NCBI RefSeq assembly: GCF_020829445.1
Contig: NZ_JAIVFV010000001.1
Coordinates: 58,104 to 122,103 of the forward strand
Direction: 5' to 3'
Length of the DNA: 64,000 bases
DNA from: Nostoc sp. CHAB 5836
Lineage (GTDB): Bacteria; Cyanobacteriota; Cyanobacteriia; Cyanobacteriales; Nostocaceae
Part shown: positions 19,063 to 26,538 of the stretch, piece after piece
Position numbering within the stretch: the first letter of the stretch is position 1
Layout of the letters: each line of letters opens with the position of its first letter
Notes under the pieces: model-generated
The model's database searches: none
The model's input: the letters and a program-made list of their open reading frames with translations, nothing else
What the model was told of the DNA's origin: nothing
Translations under genes and position numbers: made by a program

Positions 19063-19506
19063 ATGTCAGATTGGTTAGAGCATACTGTGCAGGTAGAAGT
19101 AGAAGTTCCCATAGATTTAGTATGGAGCCTTTGGTCTGATTTGGAGCAAATGCCCCGGTGGATGAAGTGGATTGATTCGGTGAAAATTCCGCCAGATAAT
19201 CCAGATATATCTCTGTGGAAATTAAAGACTGGCGGTCTGGAATTTAATTGGCAATCCCGAATTCTCAAAGTTATTCCTAACCAAATTATCCAATGGGAAT
19301 CGGTTGATGGGTTGCCGAATCAGGGGGCGATTCGCTTTTACGATCGCCACAATAGTAGTATCGTTAAAATGACTATTTCGTACGCTATCCCCGGTCTTAT
19401 TGGCAAAATTATGGATAACTTATTTTTGGGGCGGATAGTTGAGTCCACAATTCAAGCTGATTTGGAAAGATTTAAAGAATACGCACTGAATGTTAAAGCT
19501 AATTGA
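19063..19506 (+). CDS. SRPBCC (START-like) family protein
   Basis: This 147-residue protein has the helix-grip fold of polyketide cyclase/dehydrase-like proteins: EHTVQVEVEVPIDLVWSLWSDLEQMPRWMKWIDSV at the start, then a run of beta strands ending in a long C-terminal helix (STIQADLERFKEYAL). These proteins bind hydrophobic ligands in a central cavity. The ATG at 19063 is preferred over the upstream frame, whose codons come from a CGCAAAGGGCGTAAAGGAAC repeat. Its closeness to zds suggests a link to carotenoids, but that is inference. Confidence 0.88.
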   Translation: MSDWLEHTVQVEVEVPIDLVWSLWSDLEQMPRWMKWIDSVKIPPDNPDISLWKLKTGGLEFNWQSRILKVIPNQIIQWESVDGLPNQGAIRFYDRHNSSIVKMTISYAIPGLIGKIMDNLFLGRIVESTIQADLERFKEYALNVKAN

Positions 19507-19632
19507 TATAGATAGTAAAAACAGGCATTAGGAAATAATGTGTAAAAGTTTCTTGCTGCCTGATGGGAATTTAAACCAAAAAACTGCGATCGCATAAATT
19601 GTTCAGCATTAGTTACCACCTACTCAATCGCG

Positions 19633-19851
19633 TTAACGCACTCTACTTACTGTCGGTTCTGGAAGTGGATCACCTACAGCTTGGTAAGCAATAATTAGAG
19701 ACTCTAATGCTTCAATTCCATTTGCCACAGCCAACTCGTAAGTATCCCCATGAGTCCGCCAGCATTGTCCTGGAAAATCAGGGAACCCGACTAAGAAGCA
19801 ATCATCTTCATCAGACCATTGAATAATCATTTGGTATTTAAGCTTACTCAT
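19633..19851 (-). CDS. hicB: HicB-family antitoxin
   Basis: This 72-residue protein is a short HicB antitoxin: the first half folds like a degraded RNase H (YQMIIQWSDEDDCFLVGFPDFPGQCWRTHGDTYELAV), with the C-terminal tail holding the conserved P-L-P-P/E-P end (GDPLPEPTV). HicB neutralises the RNA-cleaving toxin HicA. Its ATG overlaps the stop of a hicA fragment (19844-19851), the normal coupled arrangement, but that hicA gene has lost its first half. HicB is therefore probably an orphan here, perhaps maintained as a repressor. Confidence 0.85.
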   Translation of the reverse strand: MSKLKYQMIIQWSDEDDCFLVGFPDFPGQCWRTHGDTYELAVANGIEALESLIIAYQAVGDPLPEPTVSRVR

Positions 19852-19956
19852 CTTTTTCTTTTTCTTCTACTTCCTCAATTGCCTGTTTCACTTCCTTCTC
19901 TTGGTAGCGTTTAGCATCTGCTCCGTCTTTGCCTGAAATCGTGATTTTTCCACTAT
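19844..19956 (-). pseudogene. hicA: Truncated hicA toxin gene
   Basis: The frame reads SGKITISGKDGADAKRYQ followed by a helix EKEVKQAIEEVEE, which is the C-terminal half of HicA (the ITISG...DDAK.YQ block). The conserved GSHRN region with the catalytic histidine is missing. The break coincides with a repeat (GTGCGTCCCGCTCTTAAGGG, from about 19957) that occurs again at 22370, so the toxin was probably cut by a repeat insertion or by recombination. About 36 codons remain, with no start codon, and it is expected to be inactive. Confidence 0.75.
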
Positions 19957-20019
19957 AGTGCGTCCCGCTCTTAAGGGAGTCGAGGTACGAATTATTTTAA
20001 TCATTGATTAGATTTTTGT

Positions 20020-20331
20020 TTATGCATTGACTTGTTTGTACTCAGGTAATATCCGAGGAGAAATAGTTGCCTGAATTTCTTCACCCGTTTTTTCTTCAGC
20101 TAGTCTAAGCTCATAATTTTTTTGTAAATTCATCCACAACTGCGCACCAGTACCAAACCATTGCCCTAACCGTAATGCCGTGTCAGCAGTAATTGCCCGT
20201 TCACCATTAATTATTTCAGTAATACGATTTGTTGGGACATGAAGGATACGTGCTAACTCACTTGCGCTCATCTGCAATTCATGAAGCTCATCAGCAAGAA
20301 TTTTTCCAGGATGGATAGGTGGCCGTGCCAT
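20020..20331 (-). CDS. higA: HigA-type XRE antitoxin
   Basis: This 103-residue protein has the HigA signature: PIHPGKILADELHELQMSASELARILHVPTNRITEIINGERAITADTALRLGQWFG, a helix-turn-helix beginning with the family's PGxxLxxE motif, then a helical tail. HigA represses its own operon and binds HigB, an RNA-cleaving toxin usually encoded just upstream. The ATG at 20331 has AAGGAG 6 bases before it. Between it and the ferredoxin gene upstream there is only about 130 bases of DNA with a HIP1 octamer and no HigB sequence, so it is an orphan. Confidence 0.88.
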   Translation of the reverse strand: MARPPIHPGKILADELHELQMSASELARILHVPTNRITEIINGERAITADTALRLGQWFGTGAQLWMNLQKNYELRLAEEKTGEEIQATISPRILPEYKQVNA

Positions 20332-20459
20332 GTTATTCTCCTTTAAGGATGATTGCCTCAAAGCGATCGCTCTTAAACTAAAGCTGTTTGTCTCCTGCTT
20401 TGCGAGGGCTGAAACCCTTATTATTACGTCAATTCCTGAAAGTTTGTGATCTACTGACA

Positions 20460-20696
20460 TTACCAAGTTGGGTCACTAAACAAATTAATCGTCAATTCCT
20501 CGCGTGGTGGTACTGCTGTGATACAAGCACGGATGATCTCTCCATCCTCTAATTCGACAGTGCAAGCGTGACAAGACCCCATGAGACAACCGGTGGGAAT
20601 AAAGACCCCAGCCCGGTCTGCTACATCTAATAGGGCTTCTCCCACTTCGGCATCTACTGTGACATCATCTGGTAAAAAGCGGACACGAACAATCAT
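20460..20696 (-). CDS. Small [2Fe-2S] ferredoxin-like protein
   Basis: This 78-residue protein begins with a ferredoxin-fold strand (MIVRVRFLPDDVTVDAEVGE) and contains C37-x4-C42-x2-C45 (GCLMGSCHACTV), the classic [2Fe-2S] loop, with a fourth cysteine at C58. The 12-residue spacing to the last cysteine is shorter than the roughly 29 of plant-type ferredoxins, so it belongs to a compact subgroup. It probably passes electrons to an unknown partner. A TCATTAG heptad array (20697-20758) sits directly before its start codon. Confidence 0.85.
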   Translation of the reverse strand: MIVRVRFLPDDVTVDAEVGEALLDVADRAGVFIPTGCLMGSCHACTVELEDGEIIRACITAVPPREELTINLFSDPTW

Positions 20697-20758
20697 TAGT
20701 CATTAGTCATTGGTCATTGGTCATTGGTCATTGGTCATTAGTCATTAGCGACTAATGA
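20697..20758. repeat. Heptanucleotide repeat array
   Basis: Eight or so TCATTAG/TCATTGG heptads abut the ATG of the ferredoxin gene and occupy its 5' untranslated region. Confidence 0.85.
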
Positions 20759-20799
20759 CACTCTGATCGAAAAAATCTGAGATTTTTATGCACTTTAGT

Positions 20800-22284
20800 T
20801 TAAGACAAAAATGGAGTTAAGTCTAAATGGCTTTCAACTTCTGTGGCTAGGGAGTCTAAAATTTGCTCTCGCTGTTCCCGGTAGTTAGCAACACCTGTGG
20901 GCAAGGATTTTAAACCACGCTGTTGACGGAGGCGATTTAACCAAGCCCGTCGCCACGGGCCATTGTCAAAAAGCCCGTGGAGGTAACTTCCCCACACTGA
21001 TTGACAACTATCTACTAATCCTAAATTAATATCATCAAATAGGGCATGGTAGGATTGGGGATCTACTCCTTGCTGTTCAATGCGCGATCGCCCTTGGTGG
21101 ATTTCAAAGCCATTAACTGGCAAGCCCTGTTGGGGATAATTTGAGCTAACTTGGCGCTGGCGAGCAATTTTTTGTCCTGTAATTACAGTTCTGATTGGTA
21201 AAAGATTTAACCCCTGATACCTGCCAGCTTGTCCCTCTATACCTTCTGGATCGGCGATGATTTGACCGAGCATTTGATAGCCACCGCAGATCCCTAAAAC
21301 TGTTCCGCCAGAAGCAGCATAGTTTTGGATAGCTTCTGCCATACCGCTTTTTTGCAGCAGTAGCAAATCAGCAATTGTGGTCTTCGTACCTGGGAGAATT
21401 ACGGCATCAGGATGTCCTAAATCTTGCTTAGGACTGAGATATTTCACGGAAACTGTACTTTCTGATTCCAGTGGGTCAAAGTCGGTGAAGTTGGCAATTC
21501 TTGGTAAGCGGATGACGGCAATGTTGAGGTCAGTCTGGGCTTTATTTGACGACGATTGACGTTCTAGCAGATCAAGGGAGTCTTCTGCTGGAAAGACTTG
21601 TTGTAAGTAGGGTATGACACCGATAACGGGGATACCCGTGCGTTCTTCTAACCATTTGATTCCCGGATCTAGGAGCGATCGCTGACCTCGAAATTTATTA
21701 ATTACTACACCCTTAATTAAGGCGCGTTCATCTGGCTCTAATAACTCTAAAGTGCCAACGACATGGGCAAAAGCACCACCCCGGTCAATATCTACCACTA
21801 AAATGGTTGGCGCATTCAAATGTTTTGCCACTCGCATATTAGTTAAGTCGCGGTGCTTGAGGTTAATCTCTGCTGGACTACCGGCACCTTCACAAACCAC
21901 CATGTCAAATTCTGTTCCTAAATGCTGTAGCGATTCTTCAATTGCCCGCCATCCCAGTTCAAAATATTGCTCGTAGTAATCTGAGGCACTCACTTTGCCC
22001 ACAGACCGGCCTTTGATAATTACTTGGGAGGTCATATCTCCTTGGGGTTTAAGTAAAATTGGGTTCATTTCTACCCAAGGCACGACTCCCGCAGCCCAAG
22101 CTTGCACTGCTTGGGCATAGCCAATTTCTCCACCATTGGCAGTGACATAAGCATTTAAAGCCATATTTTGACCTTTAAAGGGAGCTACTCGCCAGCCACG
22201 TCGAGACAGAATACGACAAATAGCTGTAGTTAATAGTGATTTCCCTGCATGGGATGTTGTCCCCACTACCATAATTGATTTCAT
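20800..22284 (-). CDS. cobQ: Cobyric acid synthase
   Basis: This 494-residue amidotransferase amidates adenosylcobyrinic acid a,c-diamide in four steps during cobalamin synthesis, using ATP and glutamine. The N-terminal P-loop is MVVGTTSHAGKSLLTTAICR and the CbiP/CobQ domain follows (NPILLKPQGDMTSQVIIKG). The C-terminal glutaminase domain has the nucleophile cysteine in GICGGYQMLG and the histidine in GSYLHGLFDN. The length is standard. The ATG at 22284 has no strong ribosome site. It stands alone, with no neighbouring cob genes. Confidence 0.96.
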   Translation of the reverse strand: MKSIMVVGTTSHAGKSLLTTAICRILSRRGWRVAPFKGQNMALNAYVTANGGEIGYAQAVQAWAAGVVPWVEMNPILLKPQGDMTSQVIIKGRSVGKVSASDYYEQYFELGWRAIEESLQHLGTEFDMVVCEGAGSPAEINLKHRDLTNMRVAKHLNAPTILVVDIDRGGAFAHVVGTLELLEPDERALIKGVVINKFRGQRSLLDPGIKWLEERTGIPVIGVIPYLQQVFPAEDSLDLLERQSSSNKAQTDLNIAVIRLPRIANFTDFDPLESESTVSVKYLSPKQDLGHPDAVILPGTKTTIADLLLLQKSGMAEAIQNYAASGGTVLGICGGYQMLGQIIADPEGIEGQAGRYQGLNLLPIRTVITGQKIARQRQVSSNYPQQGLPVNGFEIHQGRSRIEQQGVDPQSYHALFDDINLGLVDSCQSVWGSYLHGLFDNGPWRRAWLNRLRQQRGLKSLPTGVANYREQREQILDSLATEVESHLDLTPFLS

Positions 22285-22765
22285 AGTCTTTATTAGTTAG
22301 TTTTTCAAGATACAGGGTGAATTTTTAGGAGTGAATAGTCATATGACAATCCATCCATCAGTTAAAGTGCGTCCCGCTCTTAAGGGCAGTACAAGTGCCC
22401 CATGCCCCATACTAAATGCTCAATGCCTAGCATCACAAATTCCAATTAGATAATTATAGGAAATATGCCTAAAACCCTTGAGTAACAGCAACGTAGTTGC
22501 GTCCAAAGTACTTCAGGCTGCGTGATGTTCGCCCTTGGCGCTAGCTTCTCCCAAAGGGAGAGGCTAGCGCCAAGGGAGAAGGACGCCAAGGACACCAAGG
22601 AAGAGAGAGAAAAATCAATAGGTAATCTTGTAGGGGGAAGGGAGTAAGAATCTCCCCATCCTAGTGGTCGGAGAGTGTCAAGGTAAAGATTTCATGAATA
22701 GATGTGATGTTTCCGTAGATATTGTTCCCTTTGATTCCCTAATCCTAACTATTTGATTTTTTATT
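22285..22765. repeat. Gap with repeat fragments and a hairpin
   Basis: Contains the GTGCGTCCCGCTCTTAAGGG repeat (22371-22390) shared with the broken hicA locus, and an inverted repeat CTTGGCGCTAGC/GCTAGCGCCAAG (about 22534-22578) followed by GGACGCCAAGGACACCAAGG repeats. No coding sequence is supported. Confidence 0.65.
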
Positions 22766-23170
22766 CTAAAAAGGTATCCGCAACCAACGGATCACAGCAT
22801 CCGATAACCGATCGCGCCATGAAGGAGTCCGCCAATTTTTTCCCTGGTATTGTTCCACCAACTGCCGTCCCAAGGGAGTGAGACGAAAACTATCTGTAAT
22901 CCCCTGTCCATCGACTTCCCGCCGCAATACACCCACTTGAATCAGCCAGCCCAAGGCGTTATCACAGGCTAATTCTGATAAAGGGCGTTTAGTATAGCCG
23001 TGCTTGAGTCCATTTTCTAAGGCGATCGCACTCAATGACACACTCTGGTGTCCCATGACTTCAAATAAACATAAATTGAAGGGTGAACACACTAGCGATC
23101 GCTCGGCTCTTTGTAGTGTGCTTTGAGGATAGACAAAAATATTTGGGTTTTGGGAATCAACGGCAGGCAT
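22766..23170 (-). CDS. Conserved cyanobacterial protein
   Basis: This 134-residue soluble protein has a helical, winged-helix-like layout: LCLFEVMGHQSVSLSAIALEN, then a middle helix, then GWLIQVGVLRREVDGQGITDSFRLTPLGRQLVEQY, which resembles a wing followed by a recognition-type helix (compare LTPLGRQL with MarR/PadR tails). That suggests DNA binding but does not prove it. It reads away from prxQ, with a 203-bp shared promoter region containing a perfect 20-bp palindrome. I may be seeing a small transcription factor. Confidence 0.65.
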   Translation of the reverse strand: MPAVDSQNPNIFVYPQSTLQRAERSLVCSPFNLCLFEVMGHQSVSLSAIALENGLKHGYTKRPLSELACDNALGWLIQVGVLRREVDGQGITDSFRLTPLGRQLVEQYQGKNWRTPSWRDRLSDAVIRWLRIPF

Positions 23171-23271
23171 TGTATGTGGGGATAAATTTTTCTTTTAATA
23201 AAGATTAATTTAAGAATATATTTTTTTGTATCCAGATAGCTTATTTAACCAAAATTAGTTACCTGAAGTAT

Positions 23272-23291
23272 ATATAGGACTAGTCCTATAT
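23272..23291. promoter_or_regulatory. 20-bp perfect palindrome in a divergent promoter
   Basis: ATATAGGACT/AGTCCTATAT is a perfect 20-bp palindrome, placed 102 bases before a winged-helix-like gene and 82 bases before prxQ. Its position suggests an operator, perhaps for the adjacent protein. Confidence 0.5.
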
Positions 23292-23373
23292 TTTTTAATA
23301 ATTATATTTAAACATTATAAATTAATGTAAAATTTCAATTGCATCAACTAATCAGAAACAGGAAAGGTTAATT

Positions 23374-23811
23374 ATGCCTCTAGCAGTTGGTACGGATGCA
23401 CCTGCATTTACCGCCAAAGATACAAACGGCAACACAGTTTCGTTATCTGATTTTGCCGGGAAGACAGTGGTTTTGTATTTTTACCCCAAAGATGACACAC
23501 CGGGCTGCACCAAACAAGCCTGTAGTTTTCGCGATGCCCAGCCTCAATATCAAGGTAAAGATGTTGTAGTGCTGGGAGTGAGTGCAGATGATGAAGTATC
23601 CCATCAGGCATTCACCCAAAAATATAATTTGAATTTTCCCCTACTGGCTGACACTGACAAATCACTCATTACAGCTTTCGATGTAGATGGCGGTGGTTAT
23701 GCCAAGCGTGTCACCTACGTAATTGACCCCAGTGGCAAAATTGTCCATGTTGACGCTAGTGTAAATACTACCACCCATGCTAGTGATGTTTTAGCTGCAC
23801 TTGGGCTGTAG
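23374..23811 (+). CDS. prxQ: Peroxiredoxin Q (BCP type)
   Basis: This 145-residue thiol peroxidase reduces hydrogen and alkyl peroxides using thioredoxin. The PrxQ/BCP motif is clear: DDTPGCTKQACSFRD, with the peroxidatic cysteine C45 and the resolving cysteine C50 five residues later. The thioredoxin-like fold blocks follow (LYFYPKDDTPG, VVLGVSADD, FPLLAD). ATG at 23374 has AGGAAAGG 10 bases upstream. A strong hairpin terminator follows at 23850. Peroxiredoxins protect photosynthetic cells from light-driven peroxide. Confidence 0.95.
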   Translation: MPLAVGTDAPAFTAKDTNGNTVSLSDFAGKTVVLYFYPKDDTPGCTKQACSFRDAQPQYQGKDVVVLGVSADDEVSHQAFTQKYNLNFPLLADTDKSLITAFDVDGGGYAKRVTYVIDPSGKIVHVDASVNTTTHASDVLAALGL

Positions 23812-23849
23812 TTTTTTACCTGATAACTAAGGATTTTTGAAATGGTTTC

Positions 23850-23880
23850 AGCCCCAAGCTTAGAGGCTTGGGGTTATTTT
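23850..23880 (+). terminator. Rho-independent terminator after prxQ
   Basis: CCCCAAGC (23852-23859) pairs with GCTTGGGG (23866-23873) around a 6-base loop, followed by TTATTTTTT. It lies between convergent genes and could also serve the opposite strand. Confidence 0.85.
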
Positions 23881-23887
23881 TTGGAAT

Positions 23888-24283
23888 TCAGTTACCTGAT
23901 GACGGTGTAACCAATGGCAGCGTAACTGATGGCTGTGTAACTGATGGTGAACTGGGAGTTGCTTGCTGTTGTTGACCTTGAATTAGTTTTTGTTGCCTTG
24001 CTTTAAAGGCTGCTGCGGCTGAGTCTAGTTGTTCGTTCTGTTGGTCAGAATTCCAGTTGAGATTTCCGAAATTCGCCCGATGAATCAGGTCAAACATATT
24101 GAAGTTATCTGAGTTCGTGCGGGAGAACGGATCGGTATTTTCGTCTGTTGTATTATTACTGGGAAAAGCATCAGTTGGGCTGACTTGAGCCGAACTTGGT
24201 TGAGCCATGAGCAAGGAAGCAAAGCTAATTCCGGTCACGGTAGCCACAAAGAGTCTAGGAATTTGTAAAAATAGTTTTTTCAT
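23888..24283 (-). CDS. Secreted hypothetical protein, Q/S/P-rich tail
   Basis: This 131-residue protein has a clear signal peptide (basic MKKLFLQIPR, a hydrophobic core, then AQPSSAQ) with probable cleavage near residue 32. The mature part is polar (N, D, T, Q-rich), with a helix AAAAFKARQQKLIQGQQQQ and a tail of short repeats (TPSSPSVTQPSVTLPLVTPSS). The tail codons lie in a GGTGTAACTGATGGC type repeat, so the tail may be translated repeat DNA. No family recognised. It follows the ABC permease by 36 bases in the same direction and may be cotranscribed with it. Confidence 0.65.
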   Translation of the reverse strand: MKKLFLQIPRLFVATVTGISFASLLMAQPSSAQVSPTDAFPSNNTTDENTDPFSRTNSDNFNMFDLIHRANFGNLNWNSDQQNEQLDSAAAAFKARQQKLIQGQQQQATPSSPSVTQPSVTLPLVTPSSGN

Positions 24284-24319
24284 CGGATTTTGACCCTAAA
24301 ATTGCTCTATTTTATCTCC

Positions 24320-25207
24320 TTAAGCAAGAGTCCGCCGCAGTTGGGGTTGAATACTAACTAAGGCGACAAGGGCAAAGCCAAATAATACCAGCAAGGCTCC
24401 CCCAAAGGTAACATCGCCCCAAGGAGCTTGCATTACTACACTACCTAATCCCCAATTACTGTGGAGATAGAGATAGCGAATTGGTTCGATCGCATAGCTG
24501 AGGGGATTTAGGGTAGCGATAACCTGCAACCACTGAGGCATGAAGGATAAAGGAGCCAAAGCAGTACTAGCAAACAATAATGGCAGGTTGGTGACGAAAA
24601 TCACTGCAATCAATTCAATGTGACCAGGTAGGGCAAAAGCTAAACCGAGGGAGATAGCTGTTACACCCAAAGCTAAAAGCAAGACAATGAGAGCGATCGC
24701 ACTTAAACCCGTTGCATCGGGTAGTCCAGCCCCCAAGAATGCTGCCACCGCCACAATTACTGCTGCTTGTAGCAAACTTTGGCTGATGATGAAGATTGCT
24801 GAGGCAAAGACAATGGAAAACCGCGATGCTAACGGTGCTACAAGTAAACGATTCAAAAAGCCGAACTCGCGGTCAAACATTACGGGTAAACCAGCATTTA
24901 GCGCCCCAGCAAAGGCTGTAAACACAATTATGCCGGCAGCCAAAAATTGACCGTAATTTGTTGTGTTGCCAAAAATACCCTTAGGTGCATTTTGGAACAA
25001 AGCACCAAACAGTATCAACCACATTACTGGCTGAATAATTCCGGCCAGCAAAGATGAGGGACGGCGTTGCAACTGAATAAACAAGCGACGAGTTAAAGCC
25101 AACGTCTCTTGCACCAATTCACCGAAAAAGTTAAAAGCAGCATTAGCATCAACTTGCGCCGATGCTTGTGGCTGCCAATTTATATCAGATTTAGGAGTAA
25201 CACTCAT
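24320..25207 (-). CDS. ABC-2 type exporter permease (DrrB-like)
   Basis: This 295-residue membrane protein is the permease partner of the DrrA-like ATPase encoded upstream on the same strand. After a cytoplasmic N-terminus, an amphipathic segment (ETLALTRRLFIQLQRRPSSLL) leads into six hydrophobic helices, as in ABC-2 exporters. The conserved helix-5 region with the NPLSYAIEPIRYL motif is typical. Substrate unknown; such pumps export drugs, lipids or polysaccharides. The pair is split by a 230-bp block of simple repeats (25208-25438). Confidence 0.9.
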   Translation of the reverse strand: MSVTPKSDINWQPQASAQVDANAAFNFFGELVQETLALTRRLFIQLQRRPSSLLAGIIQPVMWLILFGALFQNAPKGIFGNTTNYGQFLAAGIIVFTAFAGALNAGLPVMFDREFGFLNRLLVAPLASRFSIVFASAIFIISQSLLQAAVIVAVAAFLGAGLPDATGLSAIALIVLLLALGVTAISLGLAFALPGHIELIAVIFVTNLPLLFASTALAPLSFMPQWLQVIATLNPLSYAIEPIRYLYLHSNWGLGSVVMQAPWGDVTFGGALLVLFGFALVALVSIQPQLRRTLA

Positions 25208-25253
25208 AGCAATTTTGGATTTTGGATTTTGAATTTTAGATTGGGCATTAAAA

Positions 25254-25310
25254 GTTAGGAGTTAGGAGTTAGGAGTTAGGAGTTAGGAGTTAGGAGTTAG
25301 GAGTTAGGAG
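25254..25310. repeat. GTTAGGA heptad array
   Basis: Eight perfect 7-bp units of GTTAGGA run from 25254 to 25309, between the ABC ATPase and permease genes. Confidence 0.95.
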
Positions 25311-25323
25311 TTTTGTTTATCTC

Positions 25324-25433
25324 CCTCATCTCCCTCATCCCCCTCATCCCCCTCATCCCCCTCATCCCCCTCATCCCCCTCATCCCCCTCATCCCCCTCA
25401 TCCCCCTCATCTCCCTCATCCCCCTCATCCCCC
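25324..25433. repeat. CTCATCCCC 9-bp array
   Basis: About 12 copies of a 9-bp unit (CTCATCCCC, some CTCATCTCC) sit between the two ABC genes, next to the heptad array. The same unit is found in frame inside the P-ATPase gene, and a related one inside ppc. The + strand frame through it is open only because the unit is a multiple of three. Confidence 0.9.
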
Positions 25434-25438
25434 ATTTC

Positions 25439-26458
25439 CTATCTCATATTCTGCTTTTTCTCAGCTTTCGGATCGCGAGTAGCAACTGCTGCTAGTTCTG
25501 CATCCATCAGTGTGCGTCCTGTAGCGGCGAGGTAAACGTCATCGAGGCTGGGGCGAGATTGGGCAATGCCAAATATGGGCAAGCCAGCAGTATTCAGGGC
25601 TTGCTGTATGTTGATAAGAACATCATTCTGAGGTGTCACTACCAAGTTGAGGGAATTGCCTTGAGCGCCGTTGATGATCACTTCTTGGACAAATGACAAA
25701 GGTTGCAAGAGGTTTTTAGCAATTTCTGCTTCTTCAATGGGGGAAAATTCGCGGATTCGCAAGGTGATGCGATCGCCCCCTACTTGATCTTTTAATTGTG
25801 AAGGTGTCCCACCAGCAATCACAACGCCCCGATCTATAATTGCCACGCGATCGGCTAGAGCGTCAATTTCTTCTAAGTAATGGCTGGTAATTACTACTGT
25901 CGTCCCAGAGGCGCGTAATTTTCTCAGAAAATCCCATACCACAAAACGCGTCTCTATGTCAAGCCCTACAGTTGGCTCATCTAATACCAAAACATCTGGT
26001 GCATGGAGTAACCCAGCAGCCAAGTCTAGGCGCTTGCGTAAACCGCCGGAATAGGTTCCTGTTTTTTTGTTCGCGTATTCTTGCAAACCGAGTAAATCTA
26101 ATACCGTCTGAATGCGCTGTTTGGCTACTGCGCCTGGGAGGTGATAAAGTGCTGCTTGCAATTGCAGCAGTTCTTTTCCAGTTAGCACTTTATCGATGGC
26201 AACTTCCTGAGCAACATAGCCTAGTCGTTGTCTTGCCACTCTCGGATTATCTAACACAGAGATGCCAGATACTTCGATTTTGCCAGCATCGGGTGTGGTC
26301 AGCGTACATAAGGCACGCAAGGTAGTAGTTTTCCCGGCACCGTTGGGGCCCAATAAACCAAAGATTTCTCCTGATTCTACCTGAAAGGAAACATCCTGGA
26401 CGGCGACCACTGTGCCGTAGCGCTTTTGCAAATTTTGAATGAAAACGGCGGGAGCCAT
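25439..26458 (-). CDS. ABC exporter ATPase (DrrA family)
   Basis: This 339-residue ATPase powers the adjacent permease. Walker A is GPNGAGKTTTL, the signature is YSGGLRKRLDLAAG, Walker B is VLVLDEPTVGLD, and the switch is ITSHYLEE. The C-terminal 90 residues (GGDRITLRIREFSP onward) form the extra domain of DrrA-type ATPases. The ATG at 26458 is preferred to a TTG eight codons upstream because of the GGGGA site before it. It is first in its operon, but 230 bp of repeats before the permease may weaken coupling. Confidence 0.93.
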   Translation of the reverse strand: MAPAVFIQNLQKRYGTVVAVQDVSFQVESGEIFGLLGPNGAGKTTTLRALCTLTTPDAGKIEVSGISVLDNPRVARQRLGYVAQEVAIDKVLTGKELLQLQAALYHLPGAVAKQRIQTVLDLLGLQEYANKKTGTYSGGLRKRLDLAAGLLHAPDVLVLDEPTVGLDIETRFVVWDFLRKLRASGTTVVITSHYLEEIDALADRVAIIDRGVVIAGGTPSQLKDQVGGDRITLRIREFSPIEEAEIAKNLLQPLSFVQEVIINGAQGNSLNLVVTPQNDVLINIQQALNTAGLPIFGIAQSRPSLDDVYLAATGRTLMDAELAAVATRDPKAEKKQNMR

Positions 26459-26538
26459 GACAGCTTTTCCCCAACTATACAAATCTCAATAAAGTCTATC
26501 TTTATTGTAGAAGGTGGAGAGTCTTGGGAGGATAAAAA

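Noticed and set aside
25313..25495. 60-codon frame of ISLIPLIPL repeats
   Set aside because: It is translated from the CTCATCCCC array and runs opposite the ABC ATPase gene; no ribosome site or protein character.
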